This document shows, piece after piece, positions 1-9,009 of a stretch of DNA of 64,000 bases (position 1 is the stretch's first letter; the number at the start of each line of letters is the position of its first letter). Both the position numbers and the translations under genes were made by a program. The DNA is from Candidatus Zixiibacteriota bacterium (GTDB taxonomy: Bacteria > Zixibacteria > MSB-5A5 > WJJR01): assembly GCA_036397555.1 (NCBI GenBank), contig DASWIS010000008.1, positions 124,001-188,000 on the forward strand. The letters are read 5' to 3'. A model generated the notes under the pieces. The model worked only from the letters and a program-made list of their open reading frames with translations. It ran no database searches and was not told the DNA's origin.

Positions 1-177
1 CGAGGAAAGACACATCAGCGATGCCAGCTCGATTCCCGGCTCATCGCGCAGCCACGCGCAGACCTCGGCGACCGCATCGGTCCGCACGACGCAGGAGGGA
101 TCGACGCCCTCCGCCTGCGGGCCGACGATCTCTCCAAACTGTGCTGCGAGTTTTTGGTGAATCTCCTGCGTCGTCAT
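1..177 (-). CDS. nuoC: NADH-quinone oxidoreductase subunit C, second copy (N-terminal fragment)
   Basis: This is the first 59 codons of a gene that runs off the left edge. The start is the ATG at 175-177, 13 bases after the stop of the second nuoB. The visible sequence (MTTQEIHQKLAAQFGEIVG, then a stretch ending in ASLMCLSS) resembles the N-terminus of the complex I 30-kDa subunit, where a short helix precedes a strand leading to the Leu/Met-rich core. NuoC contacts NuoB and NuoD in the quinone-reducing arm. A complete nuoC lies at 7959-8498, so this is a second copy. The call rests on position after nuoB and on weak N-terminal resemblance only. Confidence 0.7.
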   Translation of the reverse strand, partial: MTTQEIHQKLAAQFGEIVGPQAEGVDPSCVVRTDAVAEVCAWLRDEPGIELASLMCLSS

Positions 178-190
178 TGGTGTCTGATTC

Positions 191-748
191 TCATGCGGCG
201 GTCATTGGCGCGAGCTTCTTGCCCAGCAAGGCCTCACGTTTGACTTTCTCCTGCAGCATCATCAGCCCTTCCAACAGCGCCTCCGGTCGCGGCGGGCATC
301 CCGCCACATAGACATCGACCGGCACCACCTGATCGACCCCTTTGAGCACGTGATACCCGTGCCGCCAGTACGGGCCGCCGCAGGTCGCGCACGATCCCAT
401 GGACACCACATACTTGGGTTCGGGCATCTGCTCGTACAGGCGCTTGATCCGCAGCGCCATTTTCAGCGTCACCGTCCCGGCAACAATCATCAAATCGGTC
501 TGACGGGGAGAGGCACGCATGACCCCCATGCCGAAACGGTCGAAATCATAGCGCGCGGCGGCCGTGGCCATCATCTCGATGGCACAGCACGCCAGCCCGA
601 AGGTCATCGGCCACAGCGACGACTGCCGCGCCCAAGCGAACACTTTGTCGATCGAGGTCACGATAACGTTATTGCCATGACGGCCCTCGAGCGGCAGCGT
701 GTCTTCGGCCTTCTTGACAATCTTCCGTTCGGTCTCTGTCGTGCTCAT
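191..748 (-). CDS. nuoB: NADH-quinone oxidoreductase subunit B, second copy
   Basis: A 185-residue NuoB, which carries the terminal [4Fe-4S] cluster N2 that passes electrons to quinone on the cytoplasmic arm. The cluster ligands are visible: the adjacent cysteines in [10 protein letters not shown], the cysteine in MGSCATCGG, and the GCPPRPE cysteine. The start is ATG at 746-748 with GGAGA just upstream. It follows nuoI by 48 bases and precedes another nuoC start. It differs clearly from the other NuoB at 8515-9009 (for example MGSCATCGG against FGVCTCTGG), so the two are old paralogues and not a recent duplication. It may belong to a second set of Q-module genes continuing to the left. Confidence 0.95.
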   Translation of the reverse strand: MSTTETERKIVKKAEDTLPLEGRHGNNVIVTSIDKVFAWARQSSLWPMTFGLACCAIEMMATAAARYDFDRFGMGVMRASPRQTDLMIVAGTVTLKMALRIKRLYEQMPEPKYVVSMGSCATCGGPYWRHGYHVLKGVDQVVPVDVYVAGCPPRPEALLEGLMMLQEKVKREALLGKKLAPMTAA

Positions 749-796
749 AAGTCTCCGCGGATGGCCATCCTAAAGCATACAGGATTGATACGTCAA

Positions 797-1465
797 TCAG
801 GCCGCTCTGATTGCCTCTGCAGGCTTCAAATCGCTCGTGAAGCGCTTCTGAAGGGATTCCACGCCCTGTTTGGTCTGCTCCTCCCGCCCATTGAGTTCCA
901 ACAGTGTCCCGAGGTCCAAAACCATGCCATTTCGCGAGAGTGAGCCGATCTGCGTAATGCCGGTGTCCATGCGGATGGCATCCTCCGGACATGCCTCCAC
1001 GCAGTATCCGCAAAAGACACAGCGGCCAATGTCGATATCGAAAGATTTTGGGCGCTTCTCGATGTCGGGGTCATCGACTTCTTCCGCCACGATCTGGATG
1101 CAGAATGCCGGACAGACGGTTTCGCACATCATGCAGGCGACACAACGTGGTGTGCCATCGGGACGCCGAGTCAGTCTGTGCAGACTCCGCAGTCGCGGGG
1201 CCGAGGGGCGGCGGAATTCCGGATACTGAAAGGTGGCCGCTCCGGGCTCGGTCTTGATCCCGAAGAGCGTCAGCGTGTGACGCCACAGATTCACGAAAAA
1301 GTGCCGTGCGGTCAATGCCAACCCCGATATCACAGCAGGCAGATAGATCCGTTCCCAAAACGTCAGTTCTCGCCGGCGCTCCGAGACATTCACCACGCGA
1401 ACTGTGCGGGGCCGCTCGGCGGCAGCGGGGATGGTGTCTGCCGGTGTGGTGGTGATGTCCGTCAT
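797..1465 (-). CDS. nuoI: NADH-quinone oxidoreductase subunit I
   Basis: A 222-residue NuoI, the ferredoxin-like subunit holding clusters N6a and N6b that relay electrons towards NuoB. Two CxxCxxCxxxC motifs are visible, in CVACMMCETVCP and CVFCGYCVEACP. I place the start at the ATG at 1463-1465, which overlaps the nuoH stop as ATGA and implies translational coupling; a GTG three codons earlier is also open. An N-terminal extension of about 70 residues holds a hydrophobic stretch (YLPAVISGLALTARHFF), the usual membrane-contact helix. The C-terminal tail after the second cluster is about 60 residues long. Confidence 0.96.
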   Translation of the reverse strand: MTDITTTPADTIPAAAERPRTVRVVNVSERRRELTFWERIYLPAVISGLALTARHFFVNLWRHTLTLFGIKTEPGAATFQYPEFRRPSAPRLRSLHRLTRRPDGTPRCVACMMCETVCPAFCIQIVAEEVDDPDIEKRPKSFDIDIGRCVFCGYCVEACPEDAIRMDTGITQIGSLSRNGMVLDLGTLLELNGREEQTKQGVESLQKRFTSDLKPAEAIRAA

Positions 1466-2550
1466 TCGATCCACAGTACCACGATGGCCGTGATGATGGT
1501 GTTAGCCAGCGACATTGGCAAAAGAACTTTCCAGCCCAGCGTCATCAACTGGTCAAAGCGAAAGCGGGGCAAGGTCCAGCGAATCAGCATTTGAAACCAG
1601 CAGAAAAACGCAACCTTTGCAATGAACGAAGTCACCCGCAGGCCCTCGACCGCCCAATTGCCCATGGGGATTGTCCCGCCCCACGGAAAGGAGAAGCCGG
1701 CGTCGACGAGATAAGGCACCTGCCAACCGCCGAAGAACAGCGTGGTCACGACCGCCGAGACCAGAATCGTCTCGATGAAATCCGCGAACATGAACATGCC
1801 GAACTTCATCGAGGAGTATTCGACAAAGAATCCAATGATTTCTGACTCCCCCTCGGGAATGTCAAAGGGGATTCGTTTGGTCTCGGCGATGCCGGCAATG
1901 AGGAAGAGGACAAAGCCGACCGGCTGCAGCAACACACCCCACATCGGTAGAAATCCGAACAGCAGTTGGCCCTGTGCCTCGACGATCTGAGTGAGAGAGA
2001 GAGACTGATACACCATCAGAGCCCCGACCAGTGTCAGGCCGATTGTGATCTCATACGACAGCATCTGCGCCGAGGCGCGGATTCCGCCCAGCAGCGCATA
2101 GTTGTTGTTCGATGACCAGCCCGCCAGCACCACCCCGTAGACGCCGACCGAGAGCATCGCAAAGATAAAGAGCATACCAACTTCGCTGTCGAAAACGTGG
2201 AGCCCCACCCGTTGCCCGCCAATCGAGATGGCATGGCCGAACGGGATCACCGCAAACGCCAGCATGACAAAGAACAACGAGAGCACCGGCGCCAGACCAT
2301 GCAGAAACCGGTGCGGAGTGTCGGGGACAAAGTCTTCCTTCGTGAACATCTTCACCGAATCGGCGATGATGTGGAACAGTCCCCACAGTCGCAGTCCGAA
2401 AATGCTGGCGCGATTGGCCCCGATGCGATCCTGCATCACGGCCGACTGCTTACGCTCGACCCAGGTCAGGATCGCTGCCAGCGTCATCACGAATCCGATG
2501 ATGAAGACGGTCTTCCCGATTACCAGACTGATGGCCAATGTCGCGCTCAT
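1462..2550 (-). CDS. nuoH: NADH-quinone oxidoreductase subunit H
   Basis: A 362-residue membrane subunit of complex I that forms part of the quinone chamber and links the peripheral arm to the proton-pumping arm. Eight or so hydrophobic segments can be counted. Family hallmarks include TWVERKQSAVMQDRIG near residue 30, the acidic loop RIPFDIPEGESEIIGF, and the VEYSSMKFGMF stretch. The ATG is at 2548-2550, six bases after the nuoG stop, and the end overlaps nuoI by four bases. The length is normal for the family. Confidence 0.97.
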   Translation of the reverse strand: MSATLAISLVIGKTVFIIGFVMTLAAILTWVERKQSAVMQDRIGANRASIFGLRLWGLFHIIADSVKMFTKEDFVPDTPHRFLHGLAPVLSLFFVMLAFAVIPFGHAISIGGQRVGLHVFDSEVGMLFIFAMLSVGVYGVVLAGWSSNNNYALLGGIRASAQMLSYEITIGLTLVGALMVYQSLSLTQIVEAQGQLLFGFLPMWGVLLQPVGFVLFLIAGIAETKRIPFDIPEGESEIIGFFVEYSSMKFGMFMFADFIETILVSAVVTTLFFGGWQVPYLVDAGFSFPWGGTIPMGNWAVEGLRVTSFIAKVAFFCWFQMLIRWTLPRFRFDQLMTLGWKVLLPMSLANTIITAIVVLWIE

Positions 2551-2556
2551 GATTGG

Positions 2557-4182
2557 TTACGATGCCACCGCTTCGGCTTTCCTGTGCGCGGGATTGGTTC
2601 CCCATTGTCCGAGTGAATCGTAAGAGAGCCCGGCGAAGTACGAAACTGCTCCCGCCAATTCAGCGAAGCATTCTTCCGACTGACGCGGCGCAGCGGACTT
2701 TTCCCAACGCTGCGCAAGATCAGAGAGGATTTCCAACAGCGTCCGACTCTCTCCCTGTTCAGGAATGGCCCGTGCGAAACGCTGCACGTGGCCGAGGAAG
2801 TTGCAAATCGTGCCGTCGGTCTCGGCATACGTGCACATCGGCAGCACGATTGTGGCACAGTCGGTAATGGCCGACTGATGCGATTGGATCGCAACGATCG
2901 ATGCCGTGCCGGCGAACGCCTCGTGCAGGAAGTCGGAAGCAAATCGTCGTTCCAGGCCGCCCCCGATGACGATTAACGATTGGAATTTTCGCTCCTTCGC
3001 ACTGTTGAGGACGTCCTTCACCGTGATCGCCCGTATTCCCTCGTCTTTCAGAATCTCTCCGGCGCCGAAGGAATTCGGAAACGAATCGGCGCGCCGCAGC
3101 AGATCGTCATCGACGCCCTCGGGATCGGCAGGGCACGCATGAGCAATCGTGGCGATCTTCAATCCACGGGCAAAGAGCTTGCGCACCGCCCACAACTCCT
3201 CGTTCGACAGATTCGGTGTTGCAATAACCGCCGTCGAGTCTGGATCGCTATTGGCCACGATGTCATCGGCGCGAGCCAATGCCGCTGCCCAATCGACGTG
3301 TTCTTGTGCGCCGGCGGATGCTAACCCGGGATGGAGAAGTCGGCCGTCGCCTTCAACCTGCTTGTATGAGTAGCGTCCGGCGTCGCACATCCAGTACCCG
3401 TTGACCTCCGGATTAAAACGCGGCTTGTAGCGCGCGACCAGCTTGCCGTCGTTGTGATGCGGCCGGTGGCGATTGGTGTGAATCTCGATCGCGCAGTTGC
3501 GCGCGCAGCCGTGGCACACCGAGGGCGTCGCCTCCAGATACCACACACGCACCTTGAAACGGAAGTCGCGGTCGGTCAGGGCGCCGACCGGACAGATGTC
3601 GGCCAGACAACCGGAGTAGGCGTTGTCGACATTCGCGCTTTGGACGGGCAGCAGCTCCGAATGGACACCGCGTTCGAAGATTCCCAGTTCGTGCGTATGG
3701 GTCACGTCGTCGACAAAGCGCGTGCAGCGGGAGCACAGAATGCAGCGTTCGGAGTCAAGGATGATGTGTGGGCCGACCGGAAGCGCTTTGTGCTTTTTGT
3801 GTTTGTCCTCCAGGAGCGTCGAGTCGTAGCGTCCAAACTGCATGTAGAATTCCTGCAGTTTGCACTCGCCCGCCTGGTCGCATACCGGACAGTCCAACGG
3901 ATGGTTCGCCAGCAGGAACTCGAGGATCGCCTGACGCGCCACCGTGACCTCGTTGTCGGTCGTGCTGACGACCAGGCCATCGGTCGCCGGCGTGTAGCAG
4001 GCGATCTGCAGCTTTGGCGCTTTCTCAACCTTGACCAGACACATCCGGCAGGAGCCGGCGACCGGCAGTCCGGGATGGTAGCAGTAGTGCGGGATGAAGA
4101 TGCCGAGACGGTTTGCGGCCTCGATGACCGAGGTCCCAAGCGGGACTTCAATCGCGCGGCCGTCGATGGTGACTGTAGGCAA
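2557..4182 (-). CDS. nuoG: NADH-quinone oxidoreductase subunit G (short form)
   Basis: A 541-residue NuoG starting at a TTG (4180-4182), chosen because GGGGGA lies about 8 bases upstream and the conserved 2Fe-2S domain (PTVTIDGRAIEVP) begins there; the longer open frame upstream is an out-of-frame shadow of the preceding ferredoxin. Ligands are visible for N1b, for N5 (HPLDCPVCDQAGEC), for N4 (CILCSRC plus a later GCLADIC), and for an N7-like site (CHGCARNC plus a cysteine about 35 residues on). The molybdopterin-oxidoreductase-like region is shorter than in the roughly 700-900-residue family members. It sits after a small ferredoxin and before nuoH. Confidence 0.93.
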   Translation of the reverse strand: MPTVTIDGRAIEVPLGTSVIEAANRLGIFIPHYCYHPGLPVAGSCRMCLVKVEKAPKLQIACYTPATDGLVVSTTDNEVTVARQAILEFLLANHPLDCPVCDQAGECKLQEFYMQFGRYDSTLLEDKHKKHKALPVGPHIILDSERCILCSRCTRFVDDVTHTHELGIFERGVHSELLPVQSANVDNAYSGCLADICPVGALTDRDFRFKVRVWYLEATPSVCHGCARNCAIEIHTNRHRPHHNDGKLVARYKPRFNPEVNGYWMCDAGRYSYKQVEGDGRLLHPGLASAGAQEHVDWAAALARADDIVANSDPDSTAVIATPNLSNEELWAVRKLFARGLKIATIAHACPADPEGVDDDLLRRADSFPNSFGAGEILKDEGIRAITVKDVLNSAKERKFQSLIVIGGGLERRFASDFLHEAFAGTASIVAIQSHQSAITDCATIVLPMCTYAETDGTICNFLGHVQRFARAIPEQGESRTLLEILSDLAQRWEKSAAPRQSEECFAELAGAVSYFAGLSYDSLGQWGTNPAHRKAEAVAS

Positions 4183-4258
4183 GTGCGCCGTCCCCCGGTT
4201 AGGCGATTGCGTCTGTGCGGATTTAAGCCGCAGGCCGTCTAACTCAGCCTGCTGTCGA

Positions 4259-4585
4259 TCAGGCAACCTCGGAGGTGTAGTTGGCCGGAGTACCCAGCCC
4301 CGCGAATTTCTCGTACTGCGCATCGTACTCGGCAATCGGCACCATGTCGATCGTCTCCCACGGGCAGTTTTTCTCGCAGAGACGACAGCCGATGCACAGA
4401 TCATCGACCACGCGTACGGTCTGGCCGAATTGCGGGTTTTTCGAATCGGGACCGGGGACCGGGACAATGCACTCCGGCACCGGACAAAAATCGATGCACA
4501 CCTCGCAACCGGTGCATCCTTCCTCGATGATCACCGCCATCAGTTTGGGGCGCTTCTTTGCGCCTTTTGCCGCCGTTTCAGCCAT
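4259..4585 (-). CDS. 2x[4Fe-4S] ferredoxin inserted between nuoEF and nuoG
   Basis: A 108-residue protein with two four-cysteine clusters, CTGCEVCIDFCPVPEC and CIGCRLCEKNCP, typical of bacterial-type 2[4Fe-4S] ferredoxins. The first motif has an extra cysteine after the usual CP. It lies in the complex I operon, 24 bases after the nuoEF fusion and 76 bases before nuoG, so it is probably an accessory electron carrier or extra iron-sulfur subunit of the NADH-oxidising module. The N-terminus is short and lysine-rich with no signal peptide. It is not one of the canonical 14 Nuo subunits. Confidence 0.9.
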   Translation of the reverse strand: MAETAAKGAKKRPKLMAVIIEEGCTGCEVCIDFCPVPECIVPVPGPDSKNPQFGQTVRVVDDLCIGCRLCEKNCPWETIDMVPIAEYDAQYEKFAGLGTPANYTSEVA

Positions 4586-4609
4586 GTGCCATCCTGACTC
4601 GCTTGGCCA

Positions 4610-6565
4610 TCAAATAGTACGCCCGTGTGCCAATCCGTTTGTATGTTTCGGCCCGATCTCGCACTGCACCGCAGACGGCACTGATGCTCCCGCACCGACC
4701 GGAGCGGAAGCTCCAATATAAGTCGGTCGTATTGCTTGCGGGGGATGTTCTGCGCCTTTGGCGATCCAATCCTCGAATTCACGGCGGAACTTTCTGACAA
4801 TGGCGGCGATCGGCATCGCCGCGCCGTCGCCGAATGGGCAGATCGTGTTCCCCATGATGTTCCTGGCGATCCGCAGGACATTGTCCATATCGCCGGTTCG
4901 GCCGCGTTCGTTCAGCAGGCGACGGAAGATTGTCTCGATCCAGGCAGTGCCCTCACGACACGGTGTGCACTGCCCGCAGGATTCGTGCGAATAGAATTGC
5001 GCGATCACCAGCGCGGCCTCGACCATCGAGACCGTGTCATCGAACACGATGACTCCGGCCGAACCGGCCATCGTCCCGGCTCTTGCCAAGGCATCGAAAT
5101 CGATGGCGACATCGATCTCATCGGGTGTCAGAATCGGCGCCGAAGATCCGCCGGGAATGACCGCCTTCAGCGACCTGTCATCGACAATTCCACCGGCGTG
5201 TTCGTAGATCAGTCTTCGCAGTGTCGTCGTCATCGGTACTTCGAAGACACCCGGGTTCCTGACGCGACCCGACACGCTGATCAGGCGCATCCCGCCGCTG
5301 CGTTCGGTGCCCATCACGGCAAATGCCGCCGCGCCCATCTCAAAGATATGCGGTACATAGGCGAGCGTCTCGACATTGTTGATCACCGTGGGACAGCGCT
5401 GATATCCCTCAACCGCCGGAAAGGGGGGCTTCAATCGCGGCCAGCCGCGCTTGCCCTCCAACGATTCCAGCAGGGCCGTCTCCTCGCCGCAGATGTACGC
5501 TCCCGCGCCTCTGTGCACGACGATATCCAGAGGATAAGCATGCTCCATGACTTTGGCACCCAGGATGCCCGCAACTTTCGCCTCGGCGATGGCACTCTCC
5601 ATTCGCTCGATTGGCAGATCGTACTCGCCCCGGATATAGATGTATGCCATGTGCGCGCCGATGGCACGGCACGTTATAATAATCCCCTCGATCAACAAGT
5701 GCGGATCGGCAATCATGATGTACTTGTCTTTGCACGTGCCCGGTTCACCCTCATCGCCGTTGACAACGAGATACCGTGGCTTGGGCGAATCCTTCGGCAA
5801 AAAGCTCCACTTGCGCCCAGTGGGAAATCCTGCCCCGCCCAGGCCCCGCAAGTTCGCTTTGATGACCTCCTGTACCAGATCATCGGGGGACATGGCGAAC
5901 GCCTTCTCGATGCGGGTGTAGACGCCGTGGCGACGCGCCACCGCCAATGTGTGTTCGTCGTCGATCGCGAGGTGTTTGCTGACAATCGGCCCGGACGGGC
6001 ACAAGCTGGGATGGCCGGGCAGTGAATCAGCATGCGACGGGTTATCGATCAGCCGGTCGAGCGTTTCGCGCGTGACGTTGTTCACGTAGCGGTTATTCCA
6101 GCGCATGGTGGGCGCGTGTTCGCAGTTGCACAGGCACTCGACTTCCGAGAGCGTGAACTGGCCGTCGGTCGTCGTGCTGCCGACATCGAGGCCGAGACGC
6201 GCTTTCGCGTGTGCGACCAAGTCTCTTGATCCGGCCAGCCAGCAGGAGATGTTGCGACAAATCTGAATGTGATGTGTCCCGCGCGGTTGACGGGGGTACA
6301 TCGTATAAAACGTCGCCACTTCGTGCATCTCATTGAGCGGACGATCCAACACCTCGGCCGCAATCCGCTCGACCTCCGGTGAAATCCAGCCGAAGTCGCG
6401 CACCGCCAGCCACAAGACCGGTAGCGTCGCCGAACGCTTGTCGGGATAACGGCTGAAGATATCGTCGATTTCACGGCGCGCCGCATCGCTCCACGCCACC
6501 GGCCCGGCGTGATGCTGCATTCCGTAGTCGACCGTGCGCGGTGAGTGGTCGCGAGTCGTTGTCAT
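4610..6565 (-). CDS. nuoEF: NADH-quinone oxidoreductase NuoE-NuoF fusion
   Basis: A single 651-residue polypeptide combining NuoE and NuoF, the NADH-oxidising module. Residues about 20-180 are the thioredoxin-fold NuoE part with 2Fe-2S ligands Cys103, Cys108, Cys144 and Cys148 (CRNISC, CLCNC). From about residue 190 NuoF follows, with the FMN loop GLGGAGFPTGRKW at 241-253, the NADH-binding GDEGEPGTCKDK, and the N3 ligands SCGQCTPCREG plus a later NTICPFGDG. The ATG at 6563-6565 overlaps the nuoD stop as ATGA. No stop or frameshift separates the two parts. About 45 residues at the C-terminus are not typical of NuoF. Confidence 0.95.
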   Translation of the reverse strand: MTTTRDHSPRTVDYGMQHHAGPVAWSDAARREIDDIFSRYPDKRSATLPVLWLAVRDFGWISPEVERIAAEVLDRPLNEMHEVATFYTMYPRQPRGTHHIQICRNISCWLAGSRDLVAHAKARLGLDVGSTTTDGQFTLSEVECLCNCEHAPTMRWNNRYVNNVTRETLDRLIDNPSHADSLPGHPSLCPSGPIVSKHLAIDDEHTLAVARRHGVYTRIEKAFAMSPDDLVQEVIKANLRGLGGAGFPTGRKWSFLPKDSPKPRYLVVNGDEGEPGTCKDKYIMIADPHLLIEGIIITCRAIGAHMAYIYIRGEYDLPIERMESAIAEAKVAGILGAKVMEHAYPLDIVVHRGAGAYICGEETALLESLEGKRGWPRLKPPFPAVEGYQRCPTVINNVETLAYVPHIFEMGAAAFAVMGTERSGGMRLISVSGRVRNPGVFEVPMTTTLRRLIYEHAGGIVDDRSLKAVIPGGSSAPILTPDEIDVAIDFDALARAGTMAGSAGVIVFDDTVSMVEAALVIAQFYSHESCGQCTPCREGTAWIETIFRRLLNERGRTGDMDNVLRIARNIMGNTICPFGDGAAMPIAAIVRKFRREFEDWIAKGAEHPPQAIRPTYIGASAPVGAGASVPSAVQCEIGPKHTNGLAHGRTI

Positions 6566-7956
6566 CGGTCCAGCTCGCCGGCGATCATGTTGATGCTGCC
6601 GAAGGTCGGCACCACATCGGCGACCATGTCGCCGATGATCATGCGATCCAAACCCTGCATCAGATAGAAACACGGGGGGCGGCAACGCACGCGGTAGGCG
6701 CGGCCACTGCCGTCGGACACCATGTGAAACCCGAGTTCGCCGTTGGCCGCTTCATTGGCTATGTAGATTTCGCCCGGCGGCGGCTTGAGTCCCTCGCCCT
6801 CCATGATCAGCATAAAGTGGTTCATCAGACCCTCGATGTTGCCGTAGGTGTCCTCCTTGGGCGGCAACACCGCGCGCTTGTCATCGGCATTGATTTGTCG
6901 CGCATGCGCCTTGCCGGTGCCGTCCAGTGTCGGATCCGCCTGCACCGCTCGCAACAGCAGATCGGTCGTCATTCCCATCTTGGCGGCATCGACGACCTCG
7001 CTGGCCGACAGCGGGCGTCCGCTGAGATCGACCCGTACCGCGCCGCCGGGAATCTCCCGGATGCATTGACGGATGATCCGTGCCGACTGCTGCATTTCCT
7101 CGAGGCGAACGAGGTATCGGTCGTAATTGTCACCGACACTGCCGATCGGGACGTCGAAGTCCAGGCGGTCATAGACGAGATAGGGCTCATCCTTACGCAG
7201 ATCGCGGGCGCGTCCGGTCGAACGGAGGACCGGACCGGTGAATCCCAAAGACCAGGCGTCCTGTTGCGAAATGACCCCAACATTGCGCGTCCGGTCGATG
7301 AAGATGCGGTTGCGTGTCAGCAGCCGGTCGACCTCCGCGATTTCCTTGTCCACATTCACCAGCGCCGATTCGAGACGTTTCAGCCAGCCATCGGGCAGAT
7401 CGCCCTTGACGCCCCCGACCTTGACATACGAGACCGTCAGTCGCGCGCCGGTCAGTTCCTCGACGAGTTCGTAGAGGTACTCGCGTCCCTTCATCAGGTA
7501 GATAAACGGCGTCATCGCCCCCATCTCCATGGCGATGGCGGCAATGCACGTCAGGTGGTCGGTGATGCGGGACACCTCGCTGATGATGACGCGGATGTAT
7601 GCGCAGCGTTCGGTGATCGTCAGATCCAGCAGCTTTTCGACACCCATGGCATAGGTGACATTGTTGATCAGCGGCGAGACATAATTGAGCCGGTCCGTGT
7701 AGGGAAAGGCCTGCCCCCACCCGACCACCTCGCAATCCTTCTCAAAGCCGCGATGCAGATATCCGATCTCAATGTCCGCGCCGGCCACCTCTTCGCCGTC
7801 GAGCTCGGCAATGATGCGGATCACGCCGTGCATGGCGGGGTGCGCCGGGCCCATGTTCAGCATCATCGAACGGGTCCGACGCCCGGAGCGCGAATCGATG
7901 TGCTCCTCGACCGGGATGCGCGTCTGCGTTGGAAACGGTGTCTCGGAGGCCGGCAT
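6562..7956 (-). CDS. nuoD: NADH-quinone oxidoreductase subunit D
   Basis: A 464-residue NuoD, the 49-kDa subunit that with NuoB forms the quinone-reducing site. The conserved LNMGPAHPAMHG near residue 33 carries the two histidines of the quinone loop. Other family signatures are DRLNYVSPLINN, RNRIFIDRTRNVG and the C-terminal VVPTFGSINMIAGELDR. The length is somewhat above the usual 400-420 residues, mostly from an inserted stretch around residues 320-360. It starts two bases from the nuoC stop and overlaps the nuoEF fusion. A long antisense frame over this gene is a composition artefact. Confidence 0.97.
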   Translation of the reverse strand: MPASETPFPTQTRIPVEEHIDSRSGRRTRSMMLNMGPAHPAMHGVIRIIAELDGEEVAGADIEIGYLHRGFEKDCEVVGWGQAFPYTDRLNYVSPLINNVTYAMGVEKLLDLTITERCAYIRVIISEVSRITDHLTCIAAIAMEMGAMTPFIYLMKGREYLYELVEELTGARLTVSYVKVGGVKGDLPDGWLKRLESALVNVDKEIAEVDRLLTRNRIFIDRTRNVGVISQQDAWSLGFTGPVLRSTGRARDLRKDEPYLVYDRLDFDVPIGSVGDNYDRYLVRLEEMQQSARIIRQCIREIPGGAVRVDLSGRPLSASEVVDAAKMGMTTDLLLRAVQADPTLDGTGKAHARQINADDKRAVLPPKEDTYGNIEGLMNHFMLIMEGEGLKPPPGEIYIANEAANGELGFHMVSDGSGRAYRVRCRPPCFYLMQGLDRMIIGDMVADVVPTFGSINMIAGELDR

Positions 7957-7958
7957 GA

Positions 7959-8498
7959 TTACAGGAAGATCATTCCCGGACGATCATCGGGGATTTCACG
8001 CATCGGCACCCGCGGCTGACGTTTGTTGACCGGATAGTCCTTTCGCAACGGGTAGCCGACGAATTCCTCGTACATCAGGATGCGCGTCAGATTCGGATGC
8101 CCGGTGAACCGCACACCGAACATGTCATAGACCTCGCGCTCGGGCCAGTTCGCGGCCGGAAACAGATCGACGATCGAATCGATCACCGGATCGGCATCGT
8201 TGAGCGGACGCGTCTTGAGACGGAATCGGGAATTGGTCCGCGACGAATACAGATAAACAATCACTTCAAAGCGTGGCTTCAGTTTCAGTTCCAAGCGGTC
8301 GACACCGCACAGATCGGTCAGGAAGTCGAAAGCGCAGTCGGTGTCTTCCCGCAGAAACGCGATCACCTCATGATAGCGATCCGGACGCACAACCGCGGTG
8401 GCATCGCCCCGATGCGTGTGCGTTTCGATGAGACCGTCGCCGAACCGGGCGCTCAGGCAGGCGATGACCGGATGGGCGTGTGCGTTGGCGTCCGTCAT
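7959..8498 (-). CDS. nuoC: NADH-quinone oxidoreductase subunit C
   Basis: A 179-residue complete NuoC (30-kDa subunit), a scaffold of the peripheral arm with no cofactor. Family features are DFLTDLCGVDRLE in the first half and the C-terminal signature NWPEREVYDMFGVRFTGHP followed by RILMYEEFVGYPLRKDYP. The start is the ATG at 8496-8498, 16 bases after the stop of nuoB. Placement between nuoB and nuoD is standard. A fragment of a second, different nuoC is at the left edge of the window. Confidence 0.97.
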   Translation of the reverse strand: MTDANAHAHPVIACLSARFGDGLIETHTHRGDATAVVRPDRYHEVIAFLREDTDCAFDFLTDLCGVDRLELKLKPRFEVIVYLYSSRTNSRFRLKTRPLNDADPVIDSIVDLFPAANWPEREVYDMFGVRFTGHPNLTRILMYEEFVGYPLRKDYPVNKRQPRVPMREIPDDRPGMIFL

Positions 8499-8514
8499 TG
8501 ATGCAAACAGTCGG

Positions 8515-9009
8515 CTACGCGCTCTTGCGCACGGAGCCGGTCAGGGGGTGATATTCCGACTGGATTTTGTCCTGAAGCTTCATGAGGGCATCCAGCACCG
8601 TCTCCGGACGCGGCGGGCAGCCGGGGATGTAAACGTCGACCGGGATCACGCGGTCGATCCCCTGCACGGTCGCGTAGTTGTCGTAGAAGCCGCCCGTGCA
8701 GGTGCAGACACCGAACGCCACAACCCATTTCGGTTCGCACATCTGTTCGTAGACTGTTTTCAGGATCGGCGCCATCTTCTGCGAAATTGTCCCGACGACC
8801 ATGAGCATATCGGCCTGACGGGGTGAAAAGCGTGGCCAAGCCGCGCCGAAACGATCCAGATCGTAATGAGCCGCCGACACTGCCATGTATTCCATCCCGC
8901 AGCAGGCGGTCACGAACGGGTAGGGGAACAGCGACCACTTCCGTGCCCAGGCGATCCCGTCGGAGAGCCGGGACGTGAAAAACCCCCCCTGTCCCTCTTT
9001 TACCGCCAT
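8515..9009 (-). CDS. nuoB: NADH-quinone oxidoreductase subunit B
   Basis: A 164-residue NuoB starting at the ATG at 9007-9009, which overlaps the end of nuoA; the open frame extends further upstream but only as a shadow of nuoA. N2 cluster ligands are visible in VTACCGMEYM, in the GVCTCTGG loop and in PGCPPRPE. In the middle loop the usual SCANSGG is replaced by VCTCTGG, giving an additional cysteine. The C-terminal tail is short and basic. It differs clearly from the second NuoB at 191-748. The operon context, A-B-C-D with overlaps, makes this the core NuoB of the main complex. Confidence 0.96.
   Translation of the reverse strand: MAVKEGQGGFFTSRLSDGIAWARKWSLFPYPFVTACCGMEYMAVSAAHYDLDRFGAAWPRFSPRQADMLMVVGTISQKMAPILKTVYEQMCEPKWVVAFGVCTCTGGFYDNYATVQGIDRVIPVDVYIPGCPPRPETVLDALMKLQDKIQSEYHPLTGSVRKSA

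Noticed and set aside
4736-6025. A 429-codon plus-strand open frame
   Set aside because: It is antisense to the nuoEF fusion, whose motifs and cofactor ligands are complete.
6541-8019. A 492-codon plus-strand open frame
   Set aside because: It lies antisense to nuoD, which is a clear complex I gene. The translation is His/Arg/Asp-rich with no domain, as expected from high-G+C antisense frames.
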